64,000 bases of DNA from Pocillopora verrucosa (GCF_036669915.1 NC_089314.1:2800620-2864619); one strand, 5' to 3'. Counted from the stretch's first letter, positions 34,273-46,449 are shown. The notes: generated by a model not told the origin, from the sequence alone. Program-made: numbers and translations.

Positions 34273-35359
34273 GCTACGATGACAGCAAAATCTGTCCACG
34301 TAGAGCAAGAAACGAGATTTTTCTTACTTTTGTGCGCACAAAAAGATAGAGAACGATTTTAGAACTTTTCGCAGAACTCGATGCAGTACACTACCTCTAA
34401 TTGAGTTCAGAAAATTCAGTTCCTCTCTGCGGCAAATTTTCTGGGAAATCGAAATCAGTACCCATCCTTAAATTCCGTACAATTTAAAAACCTCGAAATC
34501 ACCATATTTATTGCCATGGATAGGCTCCGGTGTAGCACAGTTCCACAGACCATTTTTGATCATTCGTTTAGCGACTTTTGATGCTCGACTGGGTATGTGA
34601 CGGGAGAAGGAGGAAATTGTAAACAAAACAAACGAAACAATCTCAATTATTATATACCACTAGATGTAGTTTTAAACCTCCGCCTTGATTTAGGTGTTGG
34701 AATTAAGGTTTTACAACTGACATTTATGTAAATAATACATTTAAGGCTTAAGCCCTGCTACGATTTTGTGAGCTCAGGCAATTTTGGCATCTAGTACTTT
34801 CGCTTGATAAAAATGAATCGTAATCAGGCTTTTAACTGTACTAGAGGACTTAGAGTGCTACAAAGATTTTGACATAAATTGTAACTAACAGCTCATAAGA
34901 TTTATTGAACAAGAAAAGTTCGCTAATATAGCTAGTATTTATATGGTGATATGTGTGGGCAGTGAAGATGAAGTAAAACTAAATTAGAAATCATTATGTA
35001 AGTTTTCCTTTCTTTACGAAATTCGTGTAAACCATGGTCACGTCTTTGTCATTTGATGATAATCCTCGCAATTTAAAGAAAAATGCCACTTGTCAAAGCT
35101 GTTTTAACCAACAAAAGATATTGCTGTCTGTGTCCTGCTGGATTTTAGAGTCAGACTTGAAGCCCTCAACAACGAAGTTTCTACGTCTCCATAATGAAAC
35201 GAAACTGACGGACATTCGCATATTCGCATATTTCTAACAAGATAAAACCTAAGTAAAAATTTCTTCTCTGACCTAAGATTTTTGTCTCTGTCAGCTAACA
35301 ATACGGACCGGAGGGAGAAAGCGTTTACAACTTCTCTTCATTCATAGGTCATTTGGTGA
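34273..35359. other. Intergenic spacer between GPCR 2 and GPCR 3
   Basis: No gene is seen. The last 130 bases (from about 35230, tctaacaagataaaacc, then ctaagatttttgtctctgt) match the sequence before GPCR 4 and so belong to the tandem-duplication unit. Confidence 0.5.
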
Positions 35360-36331
35360 ATGGAAAATGTGAATGGAAACCTAATGGCCACAAACACCAG
35401 CAACAGATCTCTTACCAATTGGTTGGTGGTTCCTGTCTCGAGGTGCATTCCATGGTTCGCTGTGCTCGTCACTGAGTCTCTGGCCATAATCACTCTTAAT
35501 ATCATCACTATTGCTGTCTTTGTAAAGCAGCGCCAGCGACAGCGCCAGGGTACATACTTAATCATCCATCTGGCAGTGGTCGATCTCATGATCGGAGCAG
35601 TGAATGGACCCGTACGGGTTTACGAGATCGGGAACTTTTGTGACCTGTGGGGACACGATCTGCGAGACGCCAATTGGTTGCCTGGATTAGAATATGTATC
35701 AATGCATTTTGTCCATCTGGTCTCCATTCTTAATCTCGTTGTCATTTCATCAGAACGAGTGCACGCAACATTTCGTTCTTTCAATCATCGTTTTATTAAG
35801 AAATGGGTTTATGCTGTGATGACTATCTTAATTTGGTTAGTGCCTGTAACAATTTTCCCAATAATAGAATCAATACCAGTTCATGATTTAAGCACGCGTG
35901 CCCGTCGCAACCTTGTGTATTTTTTATATTATCTTACCTTTCTTTTCTTTATATCTATTTGTTATTTTTCTATTTACTTTAAAATTCGATGTAGTCGTCT
36001 TCCTCAACCCCATGGCGCAATTGGTTTGAGGGAAAGAAAGCTGACAAGCGCCTTGTTTCTTGTCACCCTTGGCTCTTTTCTGACTCTCCTACCTGCGGCA
36101 GTGTTCTGGGGTTTGGCGGGTTTAAATACTGAGCTAGTTTTAAGCCTTTCCTTCCAGTCAAAGTTTGATAGCTTTATGGCAATAATAGTAGTTTTGATGG
36201 CTAACTCAGTATTGAATCCTATAATCTACGCCATACGAATGCCAGAAATAAGAGCTAGTGTATTACAACTATTATTTTGCAGGGCTTCCAACCGCGTAAA
36301 TCAGGCCGATATCCCAATTCAAGGTCTTTAA
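35360..36331 (+). CDS. Class A GPCR, intact, 323 aa (GPCR 3)
   Basis: The ATG at 35360 lies in gtgaatggaaaatg, conserved with GPCR 4. The single exon has seven hydrophobic segments. Motifs: NTSNRS glycosylation sites near residue 12, TLNIITIAVF in TM1, KQRQRQRQGTYLIIHLAVVD through loop 1 and TM2, SSERVHATF at the DRY position, RFIKKWVYA in loop 2, GLRERKLTSAL before TM6, TLLPAAVF in TM6 without the toggle Trp, and NSVLNPIIYAIRMPEIR in TM7. A Cys occurs in loop 1 (GNFCDLW) but none where the usual loop-2 disulfide partner would be. It is a tandem partner of GPCR 4, 3.4 kb downstream, with an identical C-terminus (DIPIQGL). Ligand unknown. Confidence 0.93.
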   Translation: MENVNGNLMATNTSNRSLTNWLVVPVSRCIPWFAVLVTESLAIITLNIITIAVFVKQRQRQRQGTYLIIHLAVVDLMIGAVNGPVRVYEIGNFCDLWGHDLRDANWLPGLEYVSMHFVHLVSILNLVVISSERVHATFRSFNHRFIKKWVYAVMTILIWLVPVTIFPIIESIPVHDLSTRARRNLVYFLYYLTFLFFISICYFSIYFKIRCSRLPQPHGAIGLRERKLTSALFLVTLGSFLTLLPAAVFWGLAGLNTELVLSLSFQSKFDSFMAIIVVLMANSVLNPIIYAIRMPEIRASVLQLLFCRASNRVNQADIPIQGL

Positions 36332-38766
36332 TTGTTTATCTTAAGAGCTCAGTACATATTTAAAAAAATGAAGCAAATTAAATTTTTTATTCGTTATGTT
36401 TCGATTTCAATCGAGAACACCTCTCTTCTATAGGATTTTCTTCAATCGAGAGGCAAAAGGGAATTCATAATCACATGCATTGACTCGTTTAACATATTAC
36501 TTTAAAAGAAAAATAAATGAATGATTAAAGGTAAAGAAGATGTTTAACCTATTGCATAGCTTTCTTGGTTGAACATAGTTTACCAAAAGGAATGAAATGC
36601 TGCAACAACCGGCTTTATAAAGAATAACCGTGCTAAGAAAGACATGTACCGCTGGACAACAGTTAGTGACAATCCTTTTCAGTTGATACAATTGTCTTTT
36701 TAAAGGGAACTAAAATTTCTCTTAAGAATGGTCCATTTATAATCACTGAAACGATTGAAAAGCGAGCTAAGTTTTATTTTGCACTTTTTAATTGAGTACT
36801 GGCTTCCTAAAAAAAAAAGAAGCAACAACTGCAACAAAAATTATAAAAACCATTTTTGCAAAGACGGATAAGGGATGCCAGGATTTTTTACAGAAAATTA
36901 AATAGGAGTGAAGAAATTAGAGGCTTTTAATTAACAATGTTACGACCGGACCTCTTTTTCGGTATATGGAATGGTGAGCCAGCCTTGTAAATTGTTATTT
37001 TTTTCCACATATACAGCATTTATCCGCCATACCAAGGCAAATGTGAGGTTATAAGTTATTTGCAATCCTAAAGTACAATCGATATCATTGAGAAGTCAGA
37101 CTTCCAGCTCAAGTTATAAACGTGGGATTTGACATTCGTTACTTTCTGTCAAAAGATTATTTAGCCGTGCATTATTAGCCAAAGAAGAAAAAACCAGGAC
37201 GGATTCGGATTACATCTAATATGATTTTAAGAACGCTATAAAAGTTTCCCTTATTTGCTGTATGTAGATACTCTTTCGTTTCTGCAATGTAAATACAAGT
37301 CATAAGTCGCGCAGTCTTAATTCTCTTAAAAAATATCTAAACACGAGTAGCATCATCATTTTCTCTTACAATTCGTGCAACTTAAATCTAATTTAATTCA
37401 ATAGTCCTAAACCTGAATTTGATACCAGCTTAGTCTTGTATGGAACATCATTGAGCTCGATAAAATAGTATATGACAGGTCATTAAAGCCAACAAGGGAC
37501 GCAAAACGTTACCTAGAGCAAGATAGTAGTCAATCAGTCTTTCTTTTCTGTTACTAGCACCATGGCTATGAGGATAACGACTGCATCTGACTCTTACACA
37601 AATAAAAATTTCAGAAATGCTCATGGCTGAAATAGGAGCTGAATTTTACGTTACTTCATTACAAATTTCTAATCAGGACAAGACATTCTCACTGCAAATG
37701 TGATGGAGAACTTGCAAAAACTGCCCCACGTGATGAAGTTAAAGTAGCGTACACTCACTTTTTAATAAAATGATACTTGAATGGGAAATTACTTCGTGCA
37801 AACCTTTTAAAAGAGCCAAACAATATATGATGTTGGTAAAGAGCAAATGAAATTTGGTCAGACATCGTTGGAAATTAGCGGCTCTAGGCTATTAGCAAAC
37901 AATATGAGGAAATATCGGGCAAAGCTTCGCATAAAACAAGAGCGCACAGTTTGCTTCGGCCTTAATGGAAAGACTTTTTATAGTTGGATCAGTAAGAGAA
38001 AAGAAAAGGACCGGATGCGGCTCGAGATCTCATGACAAGAGCTCTTTCTCTGTTGATTCTTCTTATTTCTGATTAATGTAAAAAGCTTTTGTTCTTCAAT
38101 TTATTTAGTCTTTTGTATCCGCTATGCCAACATCTATCAGAAGTCATATTTCTTGTCAGTTATCTCACAATGAACTTAATTAAGTTTCATGATCATAATA
38201 CCAATTACTCTCCGTTTGCAGAACTTGCGAGAAGATAAATTTACCGACTATAAAATAACAGTAAGTGAATCTCCTTCAGACTAAAGGGGAGAAAGCCTTT
38301 AAAGCACACATACGCAAATTAATATTGTACCTCTAATTATTGTTTTAATTATGATCATACTATTCAGCAAGATTTCAGTTGCCGGAAACATACACAACGA
38401 GTGCCATCAATTATTCAGGAAAAATTTGGGAAACAACTAAAGCGTGCCTTACTGTTCGTTACTGTTTGTTCCACATCGATCGGACATGGACAACAACAAA
38501 ATAAAGGAAATGAAGATGAGGAAGTTGTAAAATGTGAAACATCACGACAGTTTTACTCAACCTAGTCTGATAATTGTTAATTATTTCCACCGAGTGGCCA
38601 ACTCATTAATGTGCAAATATACTGAGTGAACGTTTTTGTAGTTCTGACAAGATAAACCATACCTAAGATTTTTGTCTCCGTTGACTAAGAGACTAAAGGG
38701 AGAAAGCGTTTATGAATAATGTACGATATTTAATACTGTTCTCTCCACTCGTAGGTCGTTTGGTGA
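36332..38766. other. Spacer between tandem GPCRs 3 and 4
   Basis: 36332 to about 37345 is the downstream part of the first tandem unit (paired with 39751-40975). It includes the TATA-containing module at 37235. The part from about 37345 to 38640 has no clear partner except a weak match near 38010-38160 to the module. No gene is seen. Confidence 0.5.
37235..37310 (+). promoter_or_regulatory. TATA-containing conserved module, copy B
   Basis: gctataaaagtttccc, then ctctttcgtttctgc, then tgtaaatacaagtcataag match copy A at 32521-32590; a diverged copy at about 40890-40950 keeps the second and third parts but has lost the TATA. It lies 1.4 kb upstream of GPCR 4. Confidence 0.4.
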
Positions 38767-39750
38767 ATGGAAAATTTCAGTAGAAACGCAGTGGCCACAA
38801 ACACCAGCAACAGAACTCTTACTAAGTCTAGTGATGTGCGCTGGTTGGTGATTCCTGTCTCAAGGTGCGTCCCATGGTTCGCTGTGTTCATCACTGAGTC
38901 TCTGGCCGTAATCACTCTTAATATCATCACTATTGTTGTATTTGTGAAGCAGCGCCAGCGACAGCGCCAGAGTACATGCTTAATCATCCACCTAGCAATG
39001 GTCGATCTCATGATCGGAGCGGTGATTGGACCTGTACGGGTTTACGAGATCGGGAACTTCTGTGATATGTGGGAACACGATATGCGAGACGTTACTTGGT
39101 TACCTGGAGTAAAATACGTTTTAATGGAAATTGTTCATCTGGTCTCAATTTCTAATCTCAGCTTCATTTCATTAGAACGAGTGCACGCAACATTTCGTCC
39201 TTTCAAGCATCGTTATATTAAGAAATGGGTTTATGGACTAGTAATTGCTGTCATATGGTCAGTGCCTGTAACTTTAATCCCTATAAGAGAATTTACGGTG
39301 TACGATATTCACAGCCACCTTCGTTTCGAAGTAATATATTTTTATTATCATTTCACCCTTCTCTTGGTTATATCTATAAGCTATTGTTCTATTTATACTA
39401 AAGTCCGATGTAGTCGTCATCCTCAACGCCATGGTGCAGCCGGCCTAAGAGAGAGAAAACTAACGAGTACACTGTTTCTTGTCACCTTTGGATCGTTTTT
39501 GACGCTCCTACCTGTGGTGGCACTCTTAGGTGTGGTGGGTTTTAAATCTGAGCTAGTTTTACGCCTCTCTTTCCAGTTAAAGTTTCGTATCTTCATGATA
39601 ATAAACATGTTTTTATTGGCAAATTCGCTAGTAAATCCTATAATTTACGCCCTGCGGATGCCAGCGTTGAGAGCAGGTATATTACAATTATTATTTCGCA
39701 GGGCTCCAAACCGCTTAAACCCGGTAGATATTCCAATTCAAGGTCTTTAA
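38767..39750 (+). CDS. Class A GPCR, intact, 327 aa (GPCR 4)
   Basis: The ATG at 38767 is in the same context as GPCR 3. The single exon encodes NTSNRT near residue 12, PVSRCVPWFAVFITESLAVI in TM1, QRQRQRQSTCLIIHLAMVDL through loop 1 and TM2, SLERVHATFRPFKHR at TM3/loop 2, YIKKWVYG, HGAAGLRERKLTSTL, TLLPVVAL in TM6 (no toggle Trp) and NSLVNPIIYALRMP in TM7. The difference from GPCR 3 is concentrated in the N-terminus and loop 2 (EFTVYDIHSHLRF against ESIPVHDLSTRAR), where ligands usually contact. It has the same DIPIQGL end. The two are a recent tandem pair. Confidence 0.93.
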   Translation: MENFSRNAVATNTSNRTLTKSSDVRWLVIPVSRCVPWFAVFITESLAVITLNIITIVVFVKQRQRQRQSTCLIIHLAMVDLMIGAVIGPVRVYEIGNFCDMWEHDMRDVTWLPGVKYVLMEIVHLVSISNLSFISLERVHATFRPFKHRYIKKWVYGLVIAVIWSVPVTLIPIREFTVYDIHSHLRFEVIYFYYHFTLLLVISISYCSIYTKVRCSRHPQRHGAAGLRERKLTSTLFLVTFGSFLTLLPVVALLGVVGFKSELVLRLSFQLKFRIFMIINMFLLANSLVNPIIYALRMPALRAGILQLLFRRAPNRLNPVDIPIQGL

Positions 39751-39851
39751 TTGTTTATCTTAAGAACTCGACACATTAAAAAGAAGCAAGCTTTAATTTG
39801 GTTTTTTTTTTCGATTTTAATTGAGAACACACCTCTTCTATAAGGTGTTCC

Positions 39852-40054
39852 TTAACCCTTCCTTAGTGTCCAGCATCTAATTTCTCCTTACAATATCACC
39901 TTGAATTAAACATTAAGGTCATGAGAATAAAGGAAATGATCACCAACTCAAGAAGCTCTTGATTATTGAACAAATTCTCCTTGTCAGAACCTTAGGAAAT
40001 GCCTAGAGAGTAGAATGGAGACTGTGCATACTGATTTTGGGAGTAAAGGGTTAA
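39852..40054 (-). mobile_element. TTAA-flanked MITE, inverted copy
   Basis: TTAACCCTTCCTTAG at the left and GGGAGTAAAGGGTTAA at the right. The interior is the reverse complement of the 24377 copy (ctccttacaatatcacc, then cagtctccat-type region). The homologous place downstream of GPCR 3 (about 36430) lacks it. Confidence 0.82.
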
Positions 40055-40130
40055 TCTTTATAAGGGAAAGGCAGAGAGGGTGATACTAGTAGGCGATAAA
40101 AAGGCATAACGAACTATATAAAACACGAAT

Positions 40131-40161
<31 letters not shown>

Positions 40162-40306
40162 ACTGCGTCGGTGGGAGAGTATAACAGGGTAGATTAATAT
40201 TATCAACTCAGTTGATAACATAAATTAGCCACCGTAAAGAGTTTAAAGGCTGAGGTTTCGAGCGTTAGCCATTCGCTCTGACGAACGGCTAACGCTCGAA
40301 ACACGG
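40131..40306 (+). mobile_element. Palindromic foldback MITE, right-truncated copy
   Basis: aaagggggtaagtttcta, ggtgggagagtataacaggg, atcaactcagttgataacat, ccaccgtaaagagtttaaa, then gagcgttagcc with the turn and ggctaacgctcgaaac. Only the hairpin centre of the right arm remains. Confidence 0.78.
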
Positions 40307-40992
40307 TCAAATCAGTGATAAGTAGACTCATCCTAATGGGAAAATAAAATCACCGGAGTAATACAAAGAACAAAAAACGTTCGAGTCATTGCGGCAATTC
40401 AGAGTCATGCAATCTATCAAAACATTGTATTTGGTGATGGACAAACTGAAAATTATCACTGAGGAAAAATAGAAGTGTTGCAACAACCGGATTGATCAAG
40501 AAGAGCAATGAATTGAAAATACAACTGGACAACAACAACTGACTGTTTTCCTTTAAATTGGTATAATTGGAACGAAATTTTGCATTCAAGAAGAGTCCAT
40601 TTGGGAGCAATGAACTTTTGAACAGCGAAATTTCATTTTGTACTCTTAACTAAACATTGAGCGTCCATTAAAAAAAAATACTGTTTGTTCAACAAAAAGA
40701 ATATTTGACTCTAAACTAAGGCATATTCGAGGCAATCGAAAGATACAATTGATTTCATTGAGAAGTCGGATTTCCAGCTCAAGAAATAAACGTGTACTTA
40801 GATGTATTTTGTTTTTCTAAATATATTTTTAGGTCACGCATTCCTAGCCACAGAAAAATATTGTTAGCCCTAATGCGGCATTTCGTTATTTGCTTTAAAT
40901 ACCCTTTCGTTTCCGATATGTAAACAAAAGTCATGCACGAGTCGTGCAGTTTTATTAATTCCCTTTAAAAAATCTCAAGATCAGTAGAATCA

Positions 40993-41893
40993 TCATCGGC
41001 GTATGTGGTTTTGGTTCCTACAGAATATTTTAGCCAAGCCTGCCCTAAATTCTGGAATTCTTATGACGTATATAATGGAGTTTATTAGGGAATTAGCCCC
41101 AATTAGTAGTAATGTTGCCGCAGCGAAATAAACGTTTGAGATTCCCTCAAAAAAAATAGTTGTGATGGAGAAAACCACATGCGGCAGCCAAGAGAGTAAA
41201 GACGCAAAAGTAATCCAAATCAAGGTGATGGTCAGTTTTCTTTCGGTGTTAGCTGCACCATGGTGTTGTGGACTAGGACTGCATCGAACCTTGATAAGGA
41301 TAAAGCAGTAAGAAATACTAATGATCAAAAGGCAGATCAGATGATATACGCTTCGTAGCAGCACACCGATGTAAAATAAAGGAATCTGATTTTAAGAAAA
41401 AATTGAAAATTACATTTAACATAGCGCTGAAACAACCCATCAACCAAATAACAGCTACGATAACGCCATACACCCATTTCTTGATAAAGCGGTGCTTGAA
41501 TGGGAAAAATGTTGCATGTAATCTTTCTAAAGAAATAGCTGCTATATTAACCAGGGAGGTGACGGGAAATAGTTCCCATAAAAATCTTGCAACAATAGTA
41601 TTATCCCTCTGATAACAAAAGAACGAAAATCCCTCTGCAATGAAAGAAGGCCCAGAGACTGCACCGACTAGGAGGTCGACAATCGCCAGATGGATGAGCA
41701 GGTATTTACTCCGACGCTGTAGCTGACGCTGCTTCACAAATACAACGATTGTGATGAGGTTAAAGATAACAATGGCCAGTATTCCAAAAATGACCACTAT
41801 AAACCATGCAATACATTCTGATGTAGAAGAGGTTGATCCAGTTCTCGCATAGGTGCTGTTTGAAACTAATTTATTGGTGGTCTTTGCCGTCAT
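40993..41893 (-). pseudogene. Class A GPCR pseudogene (GPCR 5)
   Basis: The first half (ATG at 41893) reads TM1 to TM4 with FNLITIVVFVKQRQLQRRS, LAIVDLLVGAVSGP, NIAAISLERLHATFFPFKHR and FIKKWVYG. In loop 2, near 41358, the frame shifts by one base and the rest continues as LLRSVYHLICLLIISISYC, HHGAANTERKLTITLIW, SWLPHVVF and LINSIIYVIRIPEFRAGLAK to a stop at 40993. Besides the frameshift, TM7 has NSIIY instead of NPxxY and the tail is short. The toggle Trp is kept (SWLP). Two independent lesions argue for a real pseudogene rather than a sequencing slip. Confidence 0.88.
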
Positions 41894-42163
41894 TTCCGCC
41901 ACTGAAAATGTTTCAGAATCGCAAGTTCAATGCACAACATAATGGAAAAGCTAAAGACTGACATATTTTTAAAACTTGGCCAAAAAAACAAAAAAAAAAC
42001 CAACGAAAAAGGCAGAAAGAGAAAAAGACGAATAAAAAAGATACTTTGAAATTCTCACCGAATTGTGTATCTTGGTTAAGCTAAAAGTTCGCCTACCTCA
42101 TCGACAGTCTCCAAAAGAAGATTTTCATGACAATTCGCTAGGTTGATTATGTAGCGCAACTCT

Positions 42164-42200
42164 GACCAGCTGAAAGCAGCTGATGAACTGAAATTATCAT
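42164..42200 (-). promoter_or_regulatory. Shared upstream module of minus-strand GPCRs, copy 1
   Basis: gaccagctgaaagcagctga followed by tgaactgaaattat, about 270 bases upstream of GPCR 5. It contains two CAGCTG E-boxes. Related copies lie at 43594 and 47100. Confidence 0.4.
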
Positions 42201-43593
42201 TCTTTTTAATACTGATGATCCTCGCTGATTGGTTTAAATTTGTGTCAAATCAGAAATTAGTTGTCCTCATAAAAAAAACAGAGGTTAATAAGCTCAGGTA
42301 AGATCCAATTCGATAGCCTAACGATTAGTTTTTCTGTTTGTTTCTCGTCTCTCTGTTCTTCGTGATGGTAGGATGTTTGTTGATTGCAAGAACTAATCAA
42401 GACATCAGCAATTTCAAACAAGTATAGTATGGCGCTTTAGTTAAAATCCCAGTATATTTGTCGCTAAAACTCGTCCCTGTTTTTGCCTGATGAGCCAGTG
42501 TTAACGTCGTACACATGACCATTTCGTTCCAGAAAAGCATCATTTAAACCATAATACTTATTTTGGTGATTCAAAGAAAGTAATGCTGTTGCAATTCAAT
42601 TTTAACAGAAAGCGAATCGTTCTGTAATGCATAATTCAATTGTCAGCAAATGTCAATAAAATCAATGTGATCAAGGTAATATTTTCTCTCGTATGCAACA
42701 TTAGACAGAACAATATTTAGCCAGCCATTTCCTCAGGAAGGAAATTGGTACTTTACTGCATCAATCGGCCAGAAAGCACTTTACTACAACAGCGGTTACA
42801 ATGCAATTAGTTCACGTGAAACTCCATCCATTGTTAATAAACATAACGCAGTGTGTAACCAAATACTCTCTATGCATCACTTCAACATTCAAACAGGAGG
42901 TAGTATCCCTTTCTCAGCAGAATATGAAAATTAGTCTGTGAAGATCTCCGAGGCAACCATCGGTTACCCCAGGGGAGTTCGAACGAGAAGTATTTTGCAA
43001 TTAGAGCGGGCAGGTAAGTTATCAAATTTTGCGCTTGGTCCTTAGATCAAGATATATGCTCATCCCAGACCTTCGGATACCTCGCTCTGATGCTCAAAAT
43101 CGAGTGTTAGCCTCGGAGAACTCCATGGTGAGTTAGGCCATTATAGAAGTGCGAAGGCTGTGCTTCGATTACTCATGCGAATGAGATTTTGTTTTCTTTG
43201 TCCCGCGCCCGACTGATAAATGTTTTATGTCAGAATTTTTCTCGGTTAGGGTTCTGGCCATCTAATGTAGAAACGAGACAACCCCGTGTTTTGGTTTCAT
43301 GAAAATGAGGAAAGAATGTTCATGACAACACGTTTTGCCTAATTGGGTTTTTGCTTGGCTTTGTCAAGGGTACGCCCGATGTATGCCAACACTGATGTGT
43401 GGTCACAATAAATTAATTTATGCTTTTATCTTTTTTCAGAACAAAGTAGTCCAGAACTTTTAAATACTTATTATTTATTGTTTTATGATTTGCTACGAGG
43501 TAGCTGTAGATGGATAGCTTCATTTGCCAGTTTCATTTATTCGGTCTCCAACAGTTGATTTTCAAGGTAACATGTCGAGATTGTGACAAAAGC

Positions 43594-43628
43594 TAACCAG
43601 CTGAAAACAGCAGTTGAACTGAAGTTAT
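43594..43628 (-). promoter_or_regulatory. Shared upstream module, copy 2 (orphan)
   Basis: aaccagctgaaaacagcagt followed by tgaactgaagttat, closely matching copy 1 but with no GPCR immediately downstream; possibly a relic of a lost duplicate. Confidence 0.4.
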
Positions 43629-45538
43629 AAGTTTTCATTTCTTACCAACGCTAATGGCAAACCTGATTTGCCTAACTTGTAACATGTCACATGCAGGTTC
43701 TTTTTCCTTTGCCATTTATTTTTTTCTGTTTTGCTTTTCTAATGTTCTTTTGCTTCCTCTCGCTTTTTCTTTATGTGTTTGTCTTCTTTGTTTTCTTTGT
43801 TTCTTTTTCTTGGGAAACGATTTTCCACGATTTCGAACAAACATCGAAAGTTTAATAAGTTTAAAAGTAAATCATTTGTCATCCGAGGTAAACACTTTCG
43901 GTTTTGCTCTGTGAGACTGGCGCAAATGGTAAGAGAGTTCCAGTTAATAGCTGAAATCTAAAGGACTCCAAACACCTAAGGGCCGAAAATGAAACCCTAA
44001 CAGCAATAAAAGTTGCCTATATATCTCCCAGATAATAATACTTTTTCATCAAAGGGTAGATTTCTAGAAAAGCCTGATAGTGATAACCCTTACCATCCGA
44101 AAATAGCCCATAAACTAAAAGGTTAGTTTTGATGAAGAAAGGAAGCTACACGCGATAGGGAAAGGTACAGTTGCATGACCTTGTATCTATTTTTAAGAAG
44201 AAGCAAATAACGCTTACTCAATTGAACATCATCGCCATCCTATAGGAGATATAAATTACGCCAAAATATATCTCATCTTAGTGTGATCCATTTTTAAGGA
44301 ATTAAATTGCCAAGGTTTGGAGGCTTTAGAATTATTTATAATTTGTTCCTATAAGTATTCCCGCCAACGTAGATTTGAAGGTTTTGTTTCTAAACAATTT
44401 TATGCCAAAGCGGGGAAGGGTATGAAGAATTGCCAGTTCATTTTACAGTTAGCGAGAGCAGAGTTTGATCATGAACTATTTACTCCTAACTTCTATTCCC
44501 TAAAAACTGAGAGCTCCACAATGGCATAGCGACAAAATAACCAACTTTCCAAATAACCATACAATATCGCAGGATATTTGTAGGCTATTCGCGCGTTATT
44601 TGTGCTCTACTTTGTGCAGTTGGATAATAATGAGGCTTACAATGCTCAATGAGTGTCAAGTTCCCGAACTCAGCCAATATTTGTCGTAAACAATTTCAGT
44701 GAAAGCTCTAGATTAATATAGATGACGATTGTAACACCTTCAGAGCGGAGCGCTGACAGCCATTTCAGTACTGCTAAAAGAATCTTCGAGACCACTTGAA
44801 GGACTTGAAGGCAATAACGGGAGAGCCATTCTTGTTCAACAATGTTGCATGGATGGCAGGTCGAGCACGTTTTTACTTTTAAGCTGATTGTTAGTAATGA
44901 TCCATCTCGTTCTCAAGTTCGAGCTCTTTTTAACGAATCTTTTTCAGTTTGAAATTATCAGTTTGCGGAAGAGAGTAGAGAAGTAACTGCCCTAATGAAG
45001 AACTAAGATTATTATTTGCCATAGACATTCTTTATTATGTTTTGCAATATAAAAAAATCATAAAATTTCCAATTCGAATTTCAAAGTCATTTCTTTGCAT
45101 TCAAGAACAGCAACCTCTGATTGAGTTGATTATTGTTAGATGTTGCTTGCTCTTGCCTCATGTATTATCATAAACAAGCTTATCCACATTGGCACACTGG
45201 TTACTTATTACACAAATTGAAACGAAAAAGAGATAAACCCGACGGAGACAAGTTTTTGAACAAATGCAAGATATCCGTTCTTCGGCCAAACCCCTGATTT
45301 AGGGGCGTGGGACAAACTAAATTGCAATATCTTTCAAAGGGTTATCAAAGGTATACTTTTACAAAACAAATCGCGAGACTTGACGCAGAAATCACCTTAT
45401 TTTGGTAACAATCTTATGACCAAAACATTACTATAAACAAAAGTTGAGGTCACTGGACATTATCGAGCAGCATATTCGGTGAATAATTTTTAAGTAGTTA
45501 CCAGTACTTAATAGAATTTAATATACACATTGGAGATA

Positions 45539-46449
45539 CTAAAGTGGTAAAGCTACGGGGCGTGTACGGTTAGGCACCTTACATAATATGTTTCTAACAC
45601 CAGCTCTGAATTCTGGCATCCTTATGGCGTAAACAATTGGATTTGCTAAAGAATTAGCACCGACAAGTGTCACAGCTGCGTTGTCTGCCCAAAGCCAGGT
45701 TGAAATTGCTTTATTAAAACTCGACAATATCGCGAAAACATTAAATGGTAACCAAGACAATAAAGATGCAAATGTGACCCAGATTAAGGTTGTGGTCAGT
45801 TTCCGTTCTCTGTTTGTTGCACCCCGGTGGTGACGACTGGGGCTGAGTCGGACTTTGATTAAGACTGCTGTATACGAAACACAAATAACAAAAAGAAAAA
45901 ATGCATTAAATGTGCAGGTTACAATTCCTCGAATGCGTCTATCTACTTTCAGATATAAAATCAAAACCAGTTGGAATGTTTCCCCCAATGAAGCTATCAG
46001 CCAAATAGCAGCGATGAAAGCTCCATTGACCCATTTCTTGATTGATCGATGCTTGAATGGAAAAAATGTTGCATAAAATCGATCAAGAGAAATAGCGGCG
46101 AGATTGACAAGGGAGGCCACTGGGAATATAGACACAATAAAATGAAAGCTTCAGACAACTCCCAGTGGAAACAAGGGTTGGACATTCCATTTATGATGAA
46201 AAGAGGACCAGAGGCTCCTCCAACTAAGAGATCGATTATCGCCAAGTGGATAATCAAGTATCTACTCCGGCGCTGTAGCTGGTGCTGTTTTACAAATAGG
46301 ACGACAGTGATCAAGTTGAGGATGACAATAGCCAGGCATTCAATGATTCCTATAATAACCCATTGGATGCAGTTCGATGCCGGAAGGATTGGGTATGCCG
46401 TGCTCCCAAAGCTGATGTTTGAAGTTTTGGTAATTGTGTCGCCAGCCAT
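45539..46449 (-). pseudogene. Class A GPCR with a single frameshift (GPCR 6)
   Basis: The ATG at 46449 opens TM1-TM2 (VILNLITVVLFVKQHQLQRR, LAIIDLLVGGASGP) and reaches CFHWELSEAFI before the frame shifts by one base near 46120-46130. The second frame then runs without defect: VSIFPVASLVNLAAISLDRF (DRF at the DRY position), RSIKKWVNG, RGATNRERKLTTTLIW, SWLPFNVF, GANSLANPIVYAIRMPEFR and a normal end VALPL at 45539. Every diagnostic motif is intact apart from the one shift, so this is either a very young pseudogene or an intact gene with an assembly error. Confidence 0.82.

Larger units (their letters stand above)
41903..45538. other. 3.6-kb spacer upstream of GPCR 5 and downstream of GPCR 6
   Basis: Two copies of an upstream module (42164 and 43594) are the only structure seen. 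Short frames at 43654-43961 and 44317-44529 have no support as genes. Confidence 0.45.
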
